A model generated the notes under the pieces. That model was not told where the DNA came from and made no database searches. It saw only the letters and a program-made list of their open reading frames with translations. The position numbers and the translations under genes are program-made. A stretch of DNA of 64,000 nt from Geminocystis sp. M7585_C2015_104 (GTDB lineage Bacteria > Cyanobacteriota > Cyanobacteriia > Cyanobacteriales > Cyanobacteriaceae), in contig DVEF01000015.1 of the NCBI GenBank assembly GCA_015295805.1, positions 18,452 to 82,451 on the forward strand. Reading direction: 5' to 3'. Of the stretch, positions 44,546 to 54,662 are shown in pieces (the stretch's first letter is position 1; the number at the start of each line of letters is the position of its first letter).

Positions 44546-45517
44546 ATGAAAATACTAGTAGTAGGGGCGACAGGCACATTAGGCAGACAAGTAGTACGTC
44601 AGGCAATCGAACAAGAGTATCCCGTGCGTTGTCTAGTAAGAAGCAAAGGCAAGGCAACCTTCCTCAAGGAATGGGGTGCAGAATTAGTTACAGGAAATCT
44701 CTGTAAACCGGAAACCCTACCCCCAGCCTTGGAGGGGATAGACGTAGTAGTAGATGCTGCTACAGCTAGACCTACAGATTCTTTGTCCATCAAACAAGTA
44801 GACTGGGATGGCAAGGTGAGTCTAATCCAAGCCTGTGTCAAAGCCAATATCAAACGCTATATCTTCTTTTCTATCCTTAATGCCCAAGAGTTTGAAGATG
44901 TACCCCTGATGAATATTAAACACTGCACTGAGTTGTTTTTGCAGGACTGTGGACTAGATTATACCATTTTCCGACTAGCAGGCTTTATGCAGGGTTTAAT
45001 TGGACAATATGCTATTCCCATTCTAGACCAACAGCCAGTGTGGGTGAGTGGGGAGAATACCCCTATTGGTTATATTAACACTCAGGATGTGGCCAAATTC
45101 GTCATTCGTGCTATCTCTTTACCGGAAACTGCTAATCATACCTATCCCCTCGTAGGACCTCGGGCATGGACCGCTGATGAGATAATTAGTCTATGTGAAA
45201 AACTGTCTGGCAAAAAAGCTAAAATCTCCCGTATACCTCTAGGATTTTTGCGATGGCTGCGCAATTTTACTCGTTGGTTCAAGTGGACTCTAAATGCCTC
45301 TGATAGACTCGCTTTTGCCTCCGTTTTGGCTAGTGGTAAACCCCTTTTTGCCTCCATGGAAGAAGTCTATGAAACCTTCAAAATTCCCCCTGAGGAGATG
45401 ACCACTTTGGAATCTTACTTGCAAGAGTATTTTGAGCGCATTATGAAGAGACTCAAGGAAATAGAATATGAAAAAAATAAAGGGAAAAAACGCAAAAAAA
45501 ACAGTTTCTTTAAGTAG
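44546..45517 (+). CDS. ycf39: Ycf39, photosystem II assembly factor
   Basis: Ycf39 (HCF244 in plants) is an atypical short-chain dehydrogenase. It works with high-light-inducible proteins to deliver chlorophyll to new D1. The 323-residue product has the NAD(P)-binding motif VVGATGTLGRQVV and the family stretches DVVVDAATARP, VKANIKRYIFFSILNA and DYTIFRLAGFMQGLIGQYAI. The catalytic tyrosine/lysine pair is absent, as expected. The C-terminus is very lysine-rich (KNKGKKRKKNSFFK). Confidence 0.93.
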   Translation: MKILVVGATGTLGRQVVRQAIEQEYPVRCLVRSKGKATFLKEWGAELVTGNLCKPETLPPALEGIDVVVDAATARPTDSLSIKQVDWDGKVSLIQACVKANIKRYIFFSILNAQEFEDVPLMNIKHCTELFLQDCGLDYTIFRLAGFMQGLIGQYAIPILDQQPVWVSGENTPIGYINTQDVAKFVIRAISLPETANHTYPLVGPRAWTADEIISLCEKLSGKKAKISRIPLGFLRWLRNFTRWFKWTLNASDRLAFASVLASGKPLFASMEEVYETFKIPPEEMTTLESYLQEYFERIMKRLKEIEYEKNKGKKRKKNSFFK

Positions 45518-45573
45518 ACATTTCCGGTTAATTTTCCCATTTAAACCCAGATAATAAACGAAGAAAAAAGTGC

Positions 45574-45579
45574 TATAAT
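45574..45579 (+). promoter_or_regulatory. Likely -10 box of sufS
   Basis: TATAAT lies 144 bases before the sufS start, giving a leader of about 140 bases. A good -35 is not evident. Confidence 0.4.
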
Positions 45580-45671
45580 AGTCCCAGGCCTCAGAGGGAA
45601 TCTGGCTGAATAATAATTAGCGAAAACCAATCGCATTTATTATTTGAAATCTATAAAGAAGTTGCAGTAGA

Positions 45672-45699
45672 GGGCTTAGACTGTGATACAGCAAAGCCC
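45672..45699 (+). promoter_or_regulatory. Leader hairpin of sufS
   Basis: GGGCTT (45672-45677) pairs with AAGCCC (45694-45699), and CTGT (45681-45684) pairs with ACAG (45688-45691) inside it around a 3-base loop. It ends about 12 bases before the ribosome binding site AGAGGAG. A hairpin there could protect the mRNA or gate ribosome entry. Confidence 0.45.
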
Positions 45700-45722
45700 C
45701 TATATAAAAAAAAGAGGAGACT

Positions 45723-46982
45723 ATGACTGTTACACAAAATAAAACCCTTGCCGAGGAAGTACGTCAGGATTTCCCCATCCTCCAACAAAAAATCCACGAT
45801 AAACCCCTGATATACTTCGATAATGCCGCCACCTCCCAAAAACCCCGACAGGTGATAGAAACCCTGCGACAATACTATGAAAATGATAATGCCAATGTTC
45901 ACCGGGGCGCCCATACACTAAGTTCCAGGGCAACTACAGCCTATGAAGCGGCAAGAGACAAGGTGGCTAAATTTATCAATGCTAAAAGCCGCAATGAGAT
46001 AGTATTCACCCGTAACGCCACAGAAGCCATCAACTTGGTAGCCTACAGCTGGGGATTGAACAACCTGAGGGAGGGAGATGAAATTATCCTATCAGTAATG
46101 GAACACCACAGTAACATCGTCCCCTGGCAAATCATAGCCGCTAAAACCAAAGCTGTCTTGAAATATGTGCGTATAACAGAAGACCACCAGTTCGATTTCG
46201 AACACTACACATCTCTCCTCTCGGAAAAAACCAAGTTGGTGACGGTAGTACATGTATCCAACATGCTAGGTTGTATTAACCCCGTAGAGGATATTATCAA
46301 AACTGCCCATCAAAAGGGCATCCCCGTATTAATAGACGCCTGTCAAAGTATACCCCACATGCCCGTAGATGTCCAGAAAATGGACTGTGATTGGCTCGTA
46401 GCCTCAGGGCACAAGATGTGTGCTACAACCGGCATTGGCTTTTTATACGGCAAGGAGGAATTGTTACAACAAATGCCCCCCTTCCTCGGCGGGGGTGAGA
46501 TGATAGCCGAAGTACATTTTGACTATTTTACCTGCGGGGAATTGCCACACAAATTCGAGGCTGGCACTCCTGCTATCGGTGAGGCCATCGCACTTGGTGC
46601 TGCAGTTGATTACCTAAGTAACATAGGGATGTCCCGCATCCACCAGTATGAAAAACAACTAGGTAGCTATCTGTATGAACAGTTACAGAATATACCCGGG
46701 ATTACTATCTATGGTAGCAAACCACCCCAACGGGCAGCACTAGTGTCCTTCAATATAGAGGGAATCCATGGCAGTGATTTGGCCACTATGTTAGACTATG
46801 AGGGGGTTGCCATTCGTTCAGGTCATCATTGCACCCAACCGTTACACCGTTATTTGAACATATCCGCCAGCGCCAGGGCAAGTCTTTATTTCTATAACAC
46901 CTTTGCCGAGATTGACGCTTTTATCGCCATCCTCAAAGACACTATTGAATTCTTCCAACAATCAGAGGGCAGTCTAGAATAG
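45723..46982 (+). CDS. sufS: Cysteine desulfurase SufS
   Basis: SufS is a PLP enzyme that takes sulfur from cysteine as persulfide for iron-sulfur cluster assembly. The 419-residue product is a group II desulfurase. The PLP lysine is K231 in [15 protein letters not shown], and the catalytic cysteine is C370 in the short loop [11 protein letters not shown]. Other family marks are [11 protein letters not shown] and [10 protein letters not shown]. It stands apart from the sufBCD genes here. Confidence 0.95.
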   Translation: MTVTQNKTLAEEVRQDFPILQQKIHDKPLIYFDNAATSQKPRQVIETLRQYYENDNANVHRGAHTLSSRATTAYEAARDKVAKFINAKSRNEIVFTRNATEAINLVAYSWGLNNLREGDEIILSVMEHHSNIVPWQIIAAKTKAVLKYVRITEDHQFDFEHYTSLLSEKTKLVTVVHVSNMLGCINPVEDIIKTAHQKGIPVLIDACQSIPHMPVDVQKMDCDWLVASGHKMCATTGIGFLYGKEELLQQMPPFLGGGEMIAEVHFDYFTCGELPHKFEAGTPAIGEAIALGAAVDYLSNIGMSRIHQYEKQLGSYLYEQLQNIPGITIYGSKPPQRAALVSFNIEGIHGSDLATMLDYEGVAIRSGHHCTQPLHRYLNISASARASLYFYNTFAEIDAFIAILKDTIEFFQQSEGSLE

Positions 46983-47016
46983 AAGTGTTTTGTTGTCAAC
47001 AGGCAGGAGAGAGAAA

Positions 47017-48402
47017 ATGGTTACTTCTACAACAGCCAATGACATATCATCCCTAGTAGCTGGCCAGAGGGGTTATTTTGCCAAGGGGGAAACAAAGGAT
47101 ATAGACTTCCGCCTGAAACAGCTAAGCAAACTAAAAGAGGCTATTGCCAGTCGACAAGACAAGATATTACAAGCATTAAAGGCAGACTTAGGCAAACCCA
47201 CCCTAGAAGCCTGTTTCGAGTTGGCAGTGTTAAGGGATATCAGCTATGCCCAAAAAAATCTGAGAAAATGGGTAAAACCACAACGGGTGAATACAGGGAT
47301 AGAGTTATTCCCCTCTGAAGGTAGAATATGTCCTGAACCATTAGGAGTGGTATTAATCATAGGGCCATGGAATTATCCTTTTTCCCTTATGATTTCCCCC
47401 TTGATTGGGGCTATGGCCGCCGGCAACTGTGTTATTTTAAAACCATCGGAATATGCCCCAAATACCTCCAAAGTCTTGACAGAATTAATCACAGACACCT
47501 TCCCTCCAGAATATATTGCCATCAAGGAGGGGGGAGTGGAAGTAGCACAAGAACTACTCAAATGTAAATTTGACCACATCTTCTTCACCGGTGGCTGCCG
47601 GGTGGGTAAAATAGTCATGGAAGCCGCCGCCAAACAACTTACACCCGTCACCCTAGAATTGGGCGGCAAAAGCCCCTGTATAGTGGATAATGAAATACAA
47701 CTGCTGGAAACGGCTAAACGAATCACCTGGGGTAAGTTCATCAATGCCGGCCAGACTTGTATTGCGCCTGATTACATACTAGCCCACAAGGACATCAAAT
47801 CTCAACTAATAGAAGCCATCAAACAATGTATCCGCGATTTTTACGGGGAAAACCCGGCTCTATCACCAGACTATGCTAGAATTGTTAACTATAGACAATG
47901 GGAACGTCTAGTGGCACTCCTGGCCGATGGGAAAATTATAACAGGCGGTCAGTATCATAGGGAAGACAGATACATCGCCCCCACTATCCTCGACGAAGTC
48001 TCCCCCCACTCGCCAATAATGCAAGAGGAGATATTTGGCCCTATTCTCCCCATTCTCCCCTATGATAACCTAGAAGAAGCAATAGAATTTGTCAATAGTA
48101 GACCCAAACCCCTCGCCCTATATTTCTTCTCCAAAAACAAGCAAAAACAAGAAAAAATCCTGCGGGAAACCTCTTCGGGTGGCGTGTGTATCAACGAGAC
48201 AATAATGCATGTGGGAGTCACAGAATTACCCTTTGGCGGTGTGGGCGACAGTGGCATTGGCAAATACCACGGCAAGGCTACCTTTGATACCTTCTCCCAT
48301 TATAAAAGCGTTTTAATCCGCCCTTTTTGGGGGGATTTGAATTGGCGTTATCCCCCCTATAGTCAAAAAGCCTTACAACTATTCCGGAGAATGTTTGCCT
48401 GA
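47017..48402 (+). CDS. Fatty/class-3-type aldehyde dehydrogenase
   Basis: This NAD(P)-dependent enzyme oxidises aldehydes to acids. The frame is open from 46990, but the ATG at 47017 follows CAGGAGAGAG and is preferred, giving 461 residues. Motifs include GVVLIIGPWNYPFSLMISPL, the catalytic cysteine in FINAGQTCIAPDY, and ELGGKSPCIV. The short length and the C-terminal hydrophobic region match the class 3/fatty aldehyde dehydrogenases (AldE-like in cyanobacteria), which act on long-chain aldehydes from lipid or pigment breakdown. It follows sufS by 34 bases. Confidence 0.92.
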   Translation: MVTSTTANDISSLVAGQRGYFAKGETKDIDFRLKQLSKLKEAIASRQDKILQALKADLGKPTLEACFELAVLRDISYAQKNLRKWVKPQRVNTGIELFPSEGRICPEPLGVVLIIGPWNYPFSLMISPLIGAMAAGNCVILKPSEYAPNTSKVLTELITDTFPPEYIAIKEGGVEVAQELLKCKFDHIFFTGGCRVGKIVMEAAAKQLTPVTLELGGKSPCIVDNEIQLLETAKRITWGKFINAGQTCIAPDYILAHKDIKSQLIEAIKQCIRDFYGENPALSPDYARIVNYRQWERLVALLADGKIITGGQYHREDRYIAPTILDEVSPHSPIMQEEIFGPILPILPYDNLEEAIEFVNSRPKPLALYFFSKNKQKQEKILRETSSGGVCINETIMHVGVTELPFGGVGDSGIGKYHGKATFDTFSHYKSVLIRPFWGDLNWRYPPYSQKALQLFRRMFA

Positions 48403-48474
48403 TAACCTAAATTCCCCCCGGCGGTGGCTAAAATGGAAGAGTTGAACACAGTATCATGGTGAATCCTCACACCC

Positions 48475-49593
48475 ATGGAAATTTTGATAGTGGAAGACGA
48501 GTTGATAGCCGCCAACAGTCTTGCCATGGATTTAAAAAAGCTGGGGTTTGGGGTGGCGGGAATTGTCAACACTGGTAAAAAAGCCATCGCCTGGGTGGAA
48601 AAATCTCCACCCGATTTGATTCTAATGGATATAATGCTAAGGGGCAAGATGGATGGCATTGCCACCGCCGAAGCCATCTATTCCCGTCGCCAAATCCCCA
48701 TTATCTACCTTACCGCCTACACTGACCATAATACCCTCACAAGAGCTCAATCTCTCCCAGTTTACGGCTATCTTGTCAAACCCCATAGACTAGAAGAATT
48801 GAAAACCACTATCTGCATGGCTTTGGCCAAGTTTCAACTTGATAAACAAATATATGAACAACTGTGCAAACAAAAAGAAGCTAACCAGATTAAAGGAGAT
48901 GCCATAGTCACCGCCTTTCATGAGTTACGTAGTCACCTTACCTATATTCTTGGTTACATCGAGGTGATTAGAGACTATAGTGAGAAGCTATCCTCCGAAC
49001 AAAAACAAAAATACTTTAAAATAGTAATCTCTGCTGTCAATGAAATAACAGATTTGCTGAATAAATTGTTGTTAGTCAGTCGGGCTGAAGAAGGGAAAAT
49101 CCCCCTCTCTCCCACCAGTTTTGAGTTGGTTTCCCATCTTGAAAAATTAATCGCCTACCATCAAAATAAGACGGCTCGTCACAGGCTCATTCTATCAACA
49201 AACAAGCCAATATGCAAGGTGTTTTTAGACCAGCAAATGTTTGATAATATCGTACACAATCTGCTGTCTAACGCTATAAAATACTCTCCTAAGGGAGGAG
49301 AAATAAGGGTGAATGTAAGGGCATCGGAAGCCAAAAATCAAGTGCTTTTAGAAGTAAAAGATGAAGGCATTGGCATCCCAAAAAAGCAGCTGGAGAAAAT
49401 CTTCTGCCCCTTTGTTAGGGGAGAAAATGTAGGTGACATAAAGGGCCATGGTTTGGGACTTTTTATCGTAAAAAAATCAGTGGATTTGCTTCAAGGCAGA
49501 ATAGAAGTAGAAAGCGAGGGAAATAAGGGCACCACCTTCCGCTTATTCCTCCCCTGTCAACTACCCGTCACCTCCGCCACCCCCTCATCTTGA
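48475..49593 (+). CDS. Response regulator-histidine kinase hybrid
   Basis: The 372-residue product has a CheY-type receiver at 1-115, with the phospho-acceptor D52 in PDLILMDIML and the lysine in GYLVKPH. A short coiled coil leads to a HisKA domain with H149 in VTAFHELRSHLTYIL. The ATPase domain is complete (N-box HNLLSNAIKYS, G1 VKDEGIGIP, G2 GHGLGLFIVK). Receiver first and kinase last is an arrangement often seen in cyanobacterial phosphorelays. There is no sensor domain, so an upstream kinase should phosphorylate the receiver and control the kinase. Confidence 0.93.
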   Translation: MEILIVEDELIAANSLAMDLKKLGFGVAGIVNTGKKAIAWVEKSPPDLILMDIMLRGKMDGIATAEAIYSRRQIPIIYLTAYTDHNTLTRAQSLPVYGYLVKPHRLEELKTTICMALAKFQLDKQIYEQLCKQKEANQIKGDAIVTAFHELRSHLTYILGYIEVIRDYSEKLSSEQKQKYFKIVISAVNEITDLLNKLLLVSRAEEGKIPLSPTSFELVSHLEKLIAYHQNKTARHRLILSTNKPICKVFLDQQMFDNIVHNLLSNAIKYSPKGGEIRVNVRASEAKNQVLLEVKDEGIGIPKKQLEKIFCPFVRGENVGDIKGHGLGLFIVKKSVDLLQGRIEVESEGNKGTTFRLFLPCQLPVTSATPSS

Positions 49594-49683
49594 CAAAGGT
49601 ATCCAATTTCTGCCGATAATTAGGGATAAAAACAAAAGGAAAACGGTGGCATATAGAAATTAGTCATAGAGGGAGATATCCAC

Positions 49684-50703
49684 ATGAAAATTGCAATGCT
49701 ATCCCCTATAGCTTGGCGCACCCCTCCAGTAAATTATGGCCCCTGGGAATTAGTGACTTCTCTCCTAACTGAAGAATTAGTAAAAAATGGCATAGACGTC
49801 ACACTTTTTGCCACAGCTAACTCCATCACTTCTGCTAAACTACACGCCATATGCCCCCGAGGTTATGAAGAGGATAAAAACATAAATCCAAAAGTTTGGG
49901 AATGTCTACATATCTCAGAATGTTTTGAAAATGCAGACAAATTTGATCTAATCCATAACCATTTTGACTTCCTACCTCTCACCTATTCCAAACTGGTAAA
50001 AACCCCCGTTATTACTACCATTCATGGTTTTTCTTCCCCTCAAATAATTCCTGTTTATAAAAAATACAATAAACACGTCTATTATGTCTCTATTAGTAAT
50101 GCGGATAGAAGTCCAGAATTAGACTACATTAGTACTATATATCACGGCATTGACCTGAATAAATTTACGTTTAATCCCCACCCCCAAGGAGACTACCTAC
50201 TCTATTATGGCCGTATCCACCATGACAAGGGTACAAGAGAAGCCATCGAAATTGCCAAAGCCGTCAACAAACGTCTTCTCATCGCCGGTATCATCCAGGA
50301 TGTGGATTATTTTAACCAACAGGTCAAACCTCATCTGAAAGAAGGACAAATTGATTACATTGGAGTTGTAGGCCCTGATAAACGAGATCAATTGCTGGGT
50401 AACGCTATTGTACTATTACATCCTATTAATTTTAGGGAGCCCTTTGGTTTGTCGGTAATTGAATCTATGGCTTGTGGCACACCAGTGGTAGCCTTTAATA
50501 AAGGGAGTATGCCAGAATTAATCACCGACGGGGAAAATGGATATCTAGTTGAGACTATTGAGGAGGCAATTGAAAGAGTTAAGCATATAGATAAAATTAA
50601 TAGACTCTCCTGTCGTGGAACGGTAGAAGCGCGTTTTTCTAAGGAAAGAATGGCAGCAGAATATATTGAAGTCTACAAAAAAATTTTGGGACTTTCTTCC
50701 TAG
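49684..50703 (+). CDS. GT4-family glycosyltransferase
   Basis: The 339-residue product is a compact GT-B glycosyltransferase. The N-terminal motif is KIAMLSPIAWRTPPVNYGPWE. A middle DLIHNHFDFLP segment, the donor-domain YYGRIHHDKG and the E-x7-E signature in FREPFGLSVIESMACGTPVV follow. It heads a run of three same-strand genes with a hydrolase and a TPR-GT61 protein, which suggests polysaccharide or glycolipid synthesis. Substrates are not deducible. Confidence 0.9.
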   Translation: MKIAMLSPIAWRTPPVNYGPWELVTSLLTEELVKNGIDVTLFATANSITSAKLHAICPRGYEEDKNINPKVWECLHISECFENADKFDLIHNHFDFLPLTYSKLVKTPVITTIHGFSSPQIIPVYKKYNKHVYYVSISNADRSPELDYISTIYHGIDLNKFTFNPHPQGDYLLYYGRIHHDKGTREAIEIAKAVNKRLLIAGIIQDVDYFNQQVKPHLKEGQIDYIGVVGPDKRDQLLGNAIVLLHPINFREPFGLSVIESMACGTPVVAFNKGSMPELITDGENGYLVETIEEAIERVKHIDKINRLSCRGTVEARFSKERMAAEYIEVYKKILGLSS

Positions 50704-50745
50704 TACATCCCTATATAATGGTAAGAGAAAACAGGGACAACATTA

Positions 50746-52440
50746 ATGGTTTTTGAACTTATATATAAAGGCCCGAGAATGTATCGAGTTGTCAAAGAAA
50801 CTGCCTCCTTTTTGACTCGTGACGGGGTAAGACTAGTAGCTGACATATACAGGCCGCAAACAGAAGAAAAATTACCCGTTTTGCTGATGCGTCAACCTTA
50901 TGGCAAAGCTATAGCCTCCACTGTAGTTTATGCCCATCCAAAATGGTATGCCAAACAAGGATTTATTGTAGTTATTCAAGATGTTAGAGGGAGGGGGGAG
51001 TCAGAGGGAGAATTTACACTCTTTGAAAGGGAAATTGAAGATGGTTATGACACCCTAGAATGGGTAGCTAATCTTTCCGGCAGTAATGGCAAAGTGGGGA
51101 TGTATGGTTTCTCCTATCAGGGAATGACTCAATTGTATGCGGCTATTAGTCGCCATCCCGCCTTAAAGACTATTTGTCCTGCTATGATAGCCTATGATTT
51201 ATACTCCGATTGGGCCTATGAGAATGGCGCCTTTTGTTACCAATTAAACCTGGCTTGGGCAATACAATTAGCTACAGAAACCGCGAGAAGAAAAGGGGAT
51301 TTATCCGCCTATAAGATTCTTTATTTAGCAAGTAGAAGTTTGCCTATTTATGACATGCCTCCCCTTCTGGAAGAAGCCTTAAGAAAATACACGCCAGGCA
51401 ATTTTTATTATCAATGGCTGTCTCACCCCCACCCAGATGAATACTGGCAAAGGATTTCTCCAAAAACCTACTCACAATACCTGGATTTGCCCATGCTTCA
51501 CATAGGCGGATGGTTTGATAGTTATCTTCGTGGCACCATTAATTTATACCAGGAAATGAGGGCAAAAAGCAAGCACCAACAATGTCTAATTATAGCACCC
51601 TGGCCCCATATTCCTTGGGGAAACACTGTAGCAGGAAAATATTACACTGCCGCGGCTAATAGTAATATTGACTCTTTCCAAGTTGCCTGGTTTAATAAGT
51701 ACCTAAAAGACATTGAAACCCCAGAATATTTATCCCTAAGAGACGGCAAATTGTTTCAGTTAGGCAGCAATAAGTGGCTAAACATAGAGGATTTGCCACA
51801 AGGGGGGAAAGAAATTATATTCTTCCTGAAAACTACTAAAGGTTTAGCCAATATAAGAGACGATGACGGTTTTTTGGTGACAGATAACAATCACTCTGAT
51901 GGGGAGGATATTATAGTACAGGACTTCTGGCGTCCAGTCAATAGTCTAGGTGGACATGCTACCATTTTTCCAGGTAGTTGTGACAGGAGTGAGTTAGACA
52001 TTCGCAGTGATGTTGCCATCTACACCTCTGACTGTCTCACAGAAGACTTGGAGATAATAGGGGAAGTGGAATTAGAAGTCTACGTGGAGACAGAGGCAGA
52101 AACATTTGACTTGTCTGCCGTATTGTCTCAAGTTTTCCCTGATGGAAAGGTGTATAATTTTAGTCAGGGACATATAAGAGTCCACTTTTCCAACAAGAAT
52201 AACAGGAATAATCCTATTAGATTTAAACTACAACCTACCTGTGTCAGACTGGAAAAAAATACCGCCATTCGTCTTAGTGTTAGTCTAACCAGTTTTCCTG
52301 CTTATTGTATCAACTTTGGCGAAGAAGAAAACTACGGTAAATCCTTCTACTTAAATGCCAAACCCTTAACCGTTAGTATTCTCTCTGGGAAGAATAATCC
52401 CTCAAAACTAATCCTTTCACCCTTTAAATTCTGCCGATGA
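50746..52440 (+). CDS. CocE/NonD-family alpha/beta hydrolase
   Basis: The 564-residue product belongs to the X-Pro dipeptidyl-peptidase S15/CocE group of serine hydrolases. The likely triad is S123 (GMYGFSYQG), D258 (IGGWFDSYL) and H288 (APWPHIPWG). The N-terminal pattern TRDGVRLVADIYRP and the C-terminal jelly-roll domain (from about 370) are typical. Members cleave esters, amides or peptides, and the natural substrate is unknown. An alternative start is the ATG at 50776. It lies 42 bases after the GT4 gene, and its stop overlaps the next start (ATGA). Confidence 0.9.
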   Translation: MVFELIYKGPRMYRVVKETASFLTRDGVRLVADIYRPQTEEKLPVLLMRQPYGKAIASTVVYAHPKWYAKQGFIVVIQDVRGRGESEGEFTLFEREIEDGYDTLEWVANLSGSNGKVGMYGFSYQGMTQLYAAISRHPALKTICPAMIAYDLYSDWAYENGAFCYQLNLAWAIQLATETARRKGDLSAYKILYLASRSLPIYDMPPLLEEALRKYTPGNFYYQWLSHPHPDEYWQRISPKTYSQYLDLPMLHIGGWFDSYLRGTINLYQEMRAKSKHQQCLIIAPWPHIPWGNTVAGKYYTAAANSNIDSFQVAWFNKYLKDIETPEYLSLRDGKLFQLGSNKWLNIEDLPQGGKEIIFFLKTTKGLANIRDDDGFLVTDNNHSDGEDIIVQDFWRPVNSLGGHATIFPGSCDRSELDIRSDVAIYTSDCLTEDLEIIGEVELEVYVETEAETFDLSAVLSQVFPDGKVYNFSQGHIRVHFSNKNNRNNPIRFKLQPTCVRLEKNTAIRLSVSLTSFPAYCINFGEEENYGKSFYLNAKPLTVSILSGKNNPSKLILSPFKFCR

Positions 52441-54662
52441 CTTTCCACAGTCATGAATCACAAATAGAGTCACTACTCAGACAAAGAGAGTTTATCAAGG
52501 CCAGAAATTATACTGAAAAACTGTTGGAGAAGGAGGAAAGTCAAAGCCTACTTTTTATACTAAAGGCATATCTAGCCTTAAGTTACTCCTGTTTAGAAGA
52601 GTATCAATACTCTCAGCCTCTCTATTTAGACTTGTTACTGAATTGTGATGGGGAGAGTATAAAAACTATAGCTGGAATCATCTTCTCCTTAGCTGACTTT
52701 TTCTTCAGACAACGTGACTGGGATTTAGCAACCCACTTATACTCCCAAGGTTTGGAATTCGATTCCCAATACCATCCCGGATATATCCGTTTAGCGTATC
52801 TATTCCTCCTGCGGGGAGACTTTACCACTGCTATGGAAATCTACCACAATCTTATATCCCAACAACCGGGATTAACCATCGCCTATGAGAAGTTTGGCAA
52901 GTTATGGCAAGACATGAGAGACTACTCCCAGGCTATTGCTACATACCAACGAGGCTTGGAAAAAAATAAAACTGATAAGAGGCTGCTAAAAAACTTGGCC
53001 TACTGTTATCTTAAGACTAGACAAACAAGACAGGCAAAACAAATACTAGAATACCTCCTACAGTTGCCACTTTGCCGGGAAGATTATTCTTACACCTATG
53101 GGGAATTGGGTTATATTGCCATTTTGCAAAAGAATCTGAAGCAAGCCATAACAGCCTGGCAAAGACTACTTGACAACAATCCACAGGTATATCGAGTTTA
53201 TCAGCAATGGCAGGCCAGTTACAGGGAAACAAATAAAAATCTTTCTTTGATTTCACAAATAAAAGATAACAGTGACGACAGGATAATAGCAAATACCATT
53301 GCCGGTTTGCTGTTAGACAAAAAAGAATACGAATTGGCGGGTTATTATTATAACCTCGTGGCAGAAAAAGGGGAAACAGACAAAACCGACAACAGTGGTG
53401 ATTATTCAAAAGAGAAAATAACAACCACCACAGCTAGTCAAAAGGATTTACAGGTGGAAATGACAACAACCATCATAACAGCAAGTCAAAAAGAATCAGA
53501 TGCCACCACGACTCCCTCAAAAGGGGAAGAAATAACACCACCACGCCAGTATTACGAGACGGCAAGACAATGGGCAGAATATAATAAACTTTTAGACAGC
53601 AACTATTACGCCTTTAATCTAAACAGGGAGATTTACGTCAAACCGCCGAAGACAGTATACGAGGAAATCCATCCTAGTTTTTATTTTCCCCCAACCATCA
53701 AACTCCCACAACCCTTTGTAGTAAGAATCCCCGGTGGAGTGTTTTATCTGAAAGAAGACGCTACTAGTAGTGGGGTTATCACAAAGGATGGCTACCTGAT
53801 TGGCGACTTATCCCCAGAATTTCCCATTTTTAGTCCAAACCATCCTGACAATTATCCTAGCAAACATTCCCTATTAAAGGTTAATTATCTTCCCCCCCTG
53901 CAAAAAATCAGAGGAAGGGTTTTAGTATTAACGGGTTTAGTGAGTGACAACTATTTCCACTGGCTGTTTGATATTCTACCTCGTTTCCATCTAGTAGAGT
54001 TAGCGGGAATTGAGTGGCATGAGGTAGATTATATTCTGATAGACAATCAAACCCCTTTTCAAAAAGAAACCATTTCCCTTTTAAACATTCCCCAGGAGAA
54101 AATATTATTGCCATCTCTGCCATTATGTTTGCAAGCGGAGGAGTTAATTATCCCTTCTTTTCCCGGGAGTGTTGCCTGGATGCCGGCTTGGAGTTGCCAG
54201 TGGTTGCGGGAAAAAATACTGGGTTGCCACGGGGAAAAAACAGTCACTTTAGGGAGAAGATTGTATATAAGCAGGGGTAGAAGTAGGAATCGTCGTCTGA
54301 TTAATGAAAAGGAAGTTAGAGAATATCTAGAAAACAAGGGGTTTGAAACAGTATATCTAGAAACCCTATCTGTAAAAAAACAGGCAGAATTACTATCCGA
54401 AGCAGAAATAGTGGTATCAACCCATGGCAGTGGTTTAAGCAATATAGTTTTCTGTAAACCCCATACCAAGGTGATAGAAGTCTTTTCCCCAAATTATGTT
54501 TATCCCTGTTACTGGCTAGTCAGTAATCTTGTTAATCTCGACTACTACTACCTGTTAGGAGAGATTATTGGCAGTCATCACTTTCACTCCCTTCTCTACC
54601 CTGACAGTCGACTAGAAGACGTCTATCTGGATGTCAGTGTCTTGAATTCCCTTGAGATTTAA
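52437..54662 (+). CDS. TPR protein fused to a GT61 glycosyltransferase
   Basis: The N-terminal 300 residues of this 741-residue product are tetratricopeptide repeats (LYSQGLEFDSQYHPGYIRLA, AIATYQRGLEKNKTDKRLLK). A threonine/lysine-rich linker follows at about 310-365 (KITTTTASQKDLQVEMTTT). From about 430 there is a GT61 (DUF563) domain with LVSDNYFHWLFDILPRF, RRLYISRGRSRNRRLINE and IVVSTHGSGLSNIVFCKPH. GT61 enzymes add xylose, GlcNAc or other sugars, and in bacteria they often act in polysaccharide clusters. It is translationally coupled to the hydrolase by an ATGA overlap. The fusion suggests a scaffolded transferase. Confidence 0.88.
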   Translation: MTFHSHESQIESLLRQREFIKARNYTEKLLEKEESQSLLFILKAYLALSYSCLEEYQYSQPLYLDLLLNCDGESIKTIAGIIFSLADFFFRQRDWDLATHLYSQGLEFDSQYHPGYIRLAYLFLLRGDFTTAMEIYHNLISQQPGLTIAYEKFGKLWQDMRDYSQAIATYQRGLEKNKTDKRLLKNLAYCYLKTRQTRQAKQILEYLLQLPLCREDYSYTYGELGYIAILQKNLKQAITAWQRLLDNNPQVYRVYQQWQASYRETNKNLSLISQIKDNSDDRIIANTIAGLLLDKKEYELAGYYYNLVAEKGETDKTDNSGDYSKEKITTTTASQKDLQVEMTTTIITASQKESDATTTPSKGEEITPPRQYYETARQWAEYNKLLDSNYYAFNLNREIYVKPPKTVYEEIHPSFYFPPTIKLPQPFVVRIPGGVFYLKEDATSSGVITKDGYLIGDLSPEFPIFSPNHPDNYPSKHSLLKVNYLPPLQKIRGRVLVLTGLVSDNYFHWLFDILPRFHLVELAGIEWHEVDYILIDNQTPFQKETISLLNIPQEKILLPSLPLCLQAEELIIPSFPGSVAWMPAWSCQWLREKILGCHGEKTVTLGRRLYISRGRSRNRRLINEKEVREYLENKGFETVYLETLSVKKQAELLSEAEIVVSTHGSGLSNIVFCKPHTKVIEVFSPNYVYPCYWLVSNLVNLDYYYLLGEIIGSHHFHSLLYPDSRLEDVYLDVSVLNSLEI

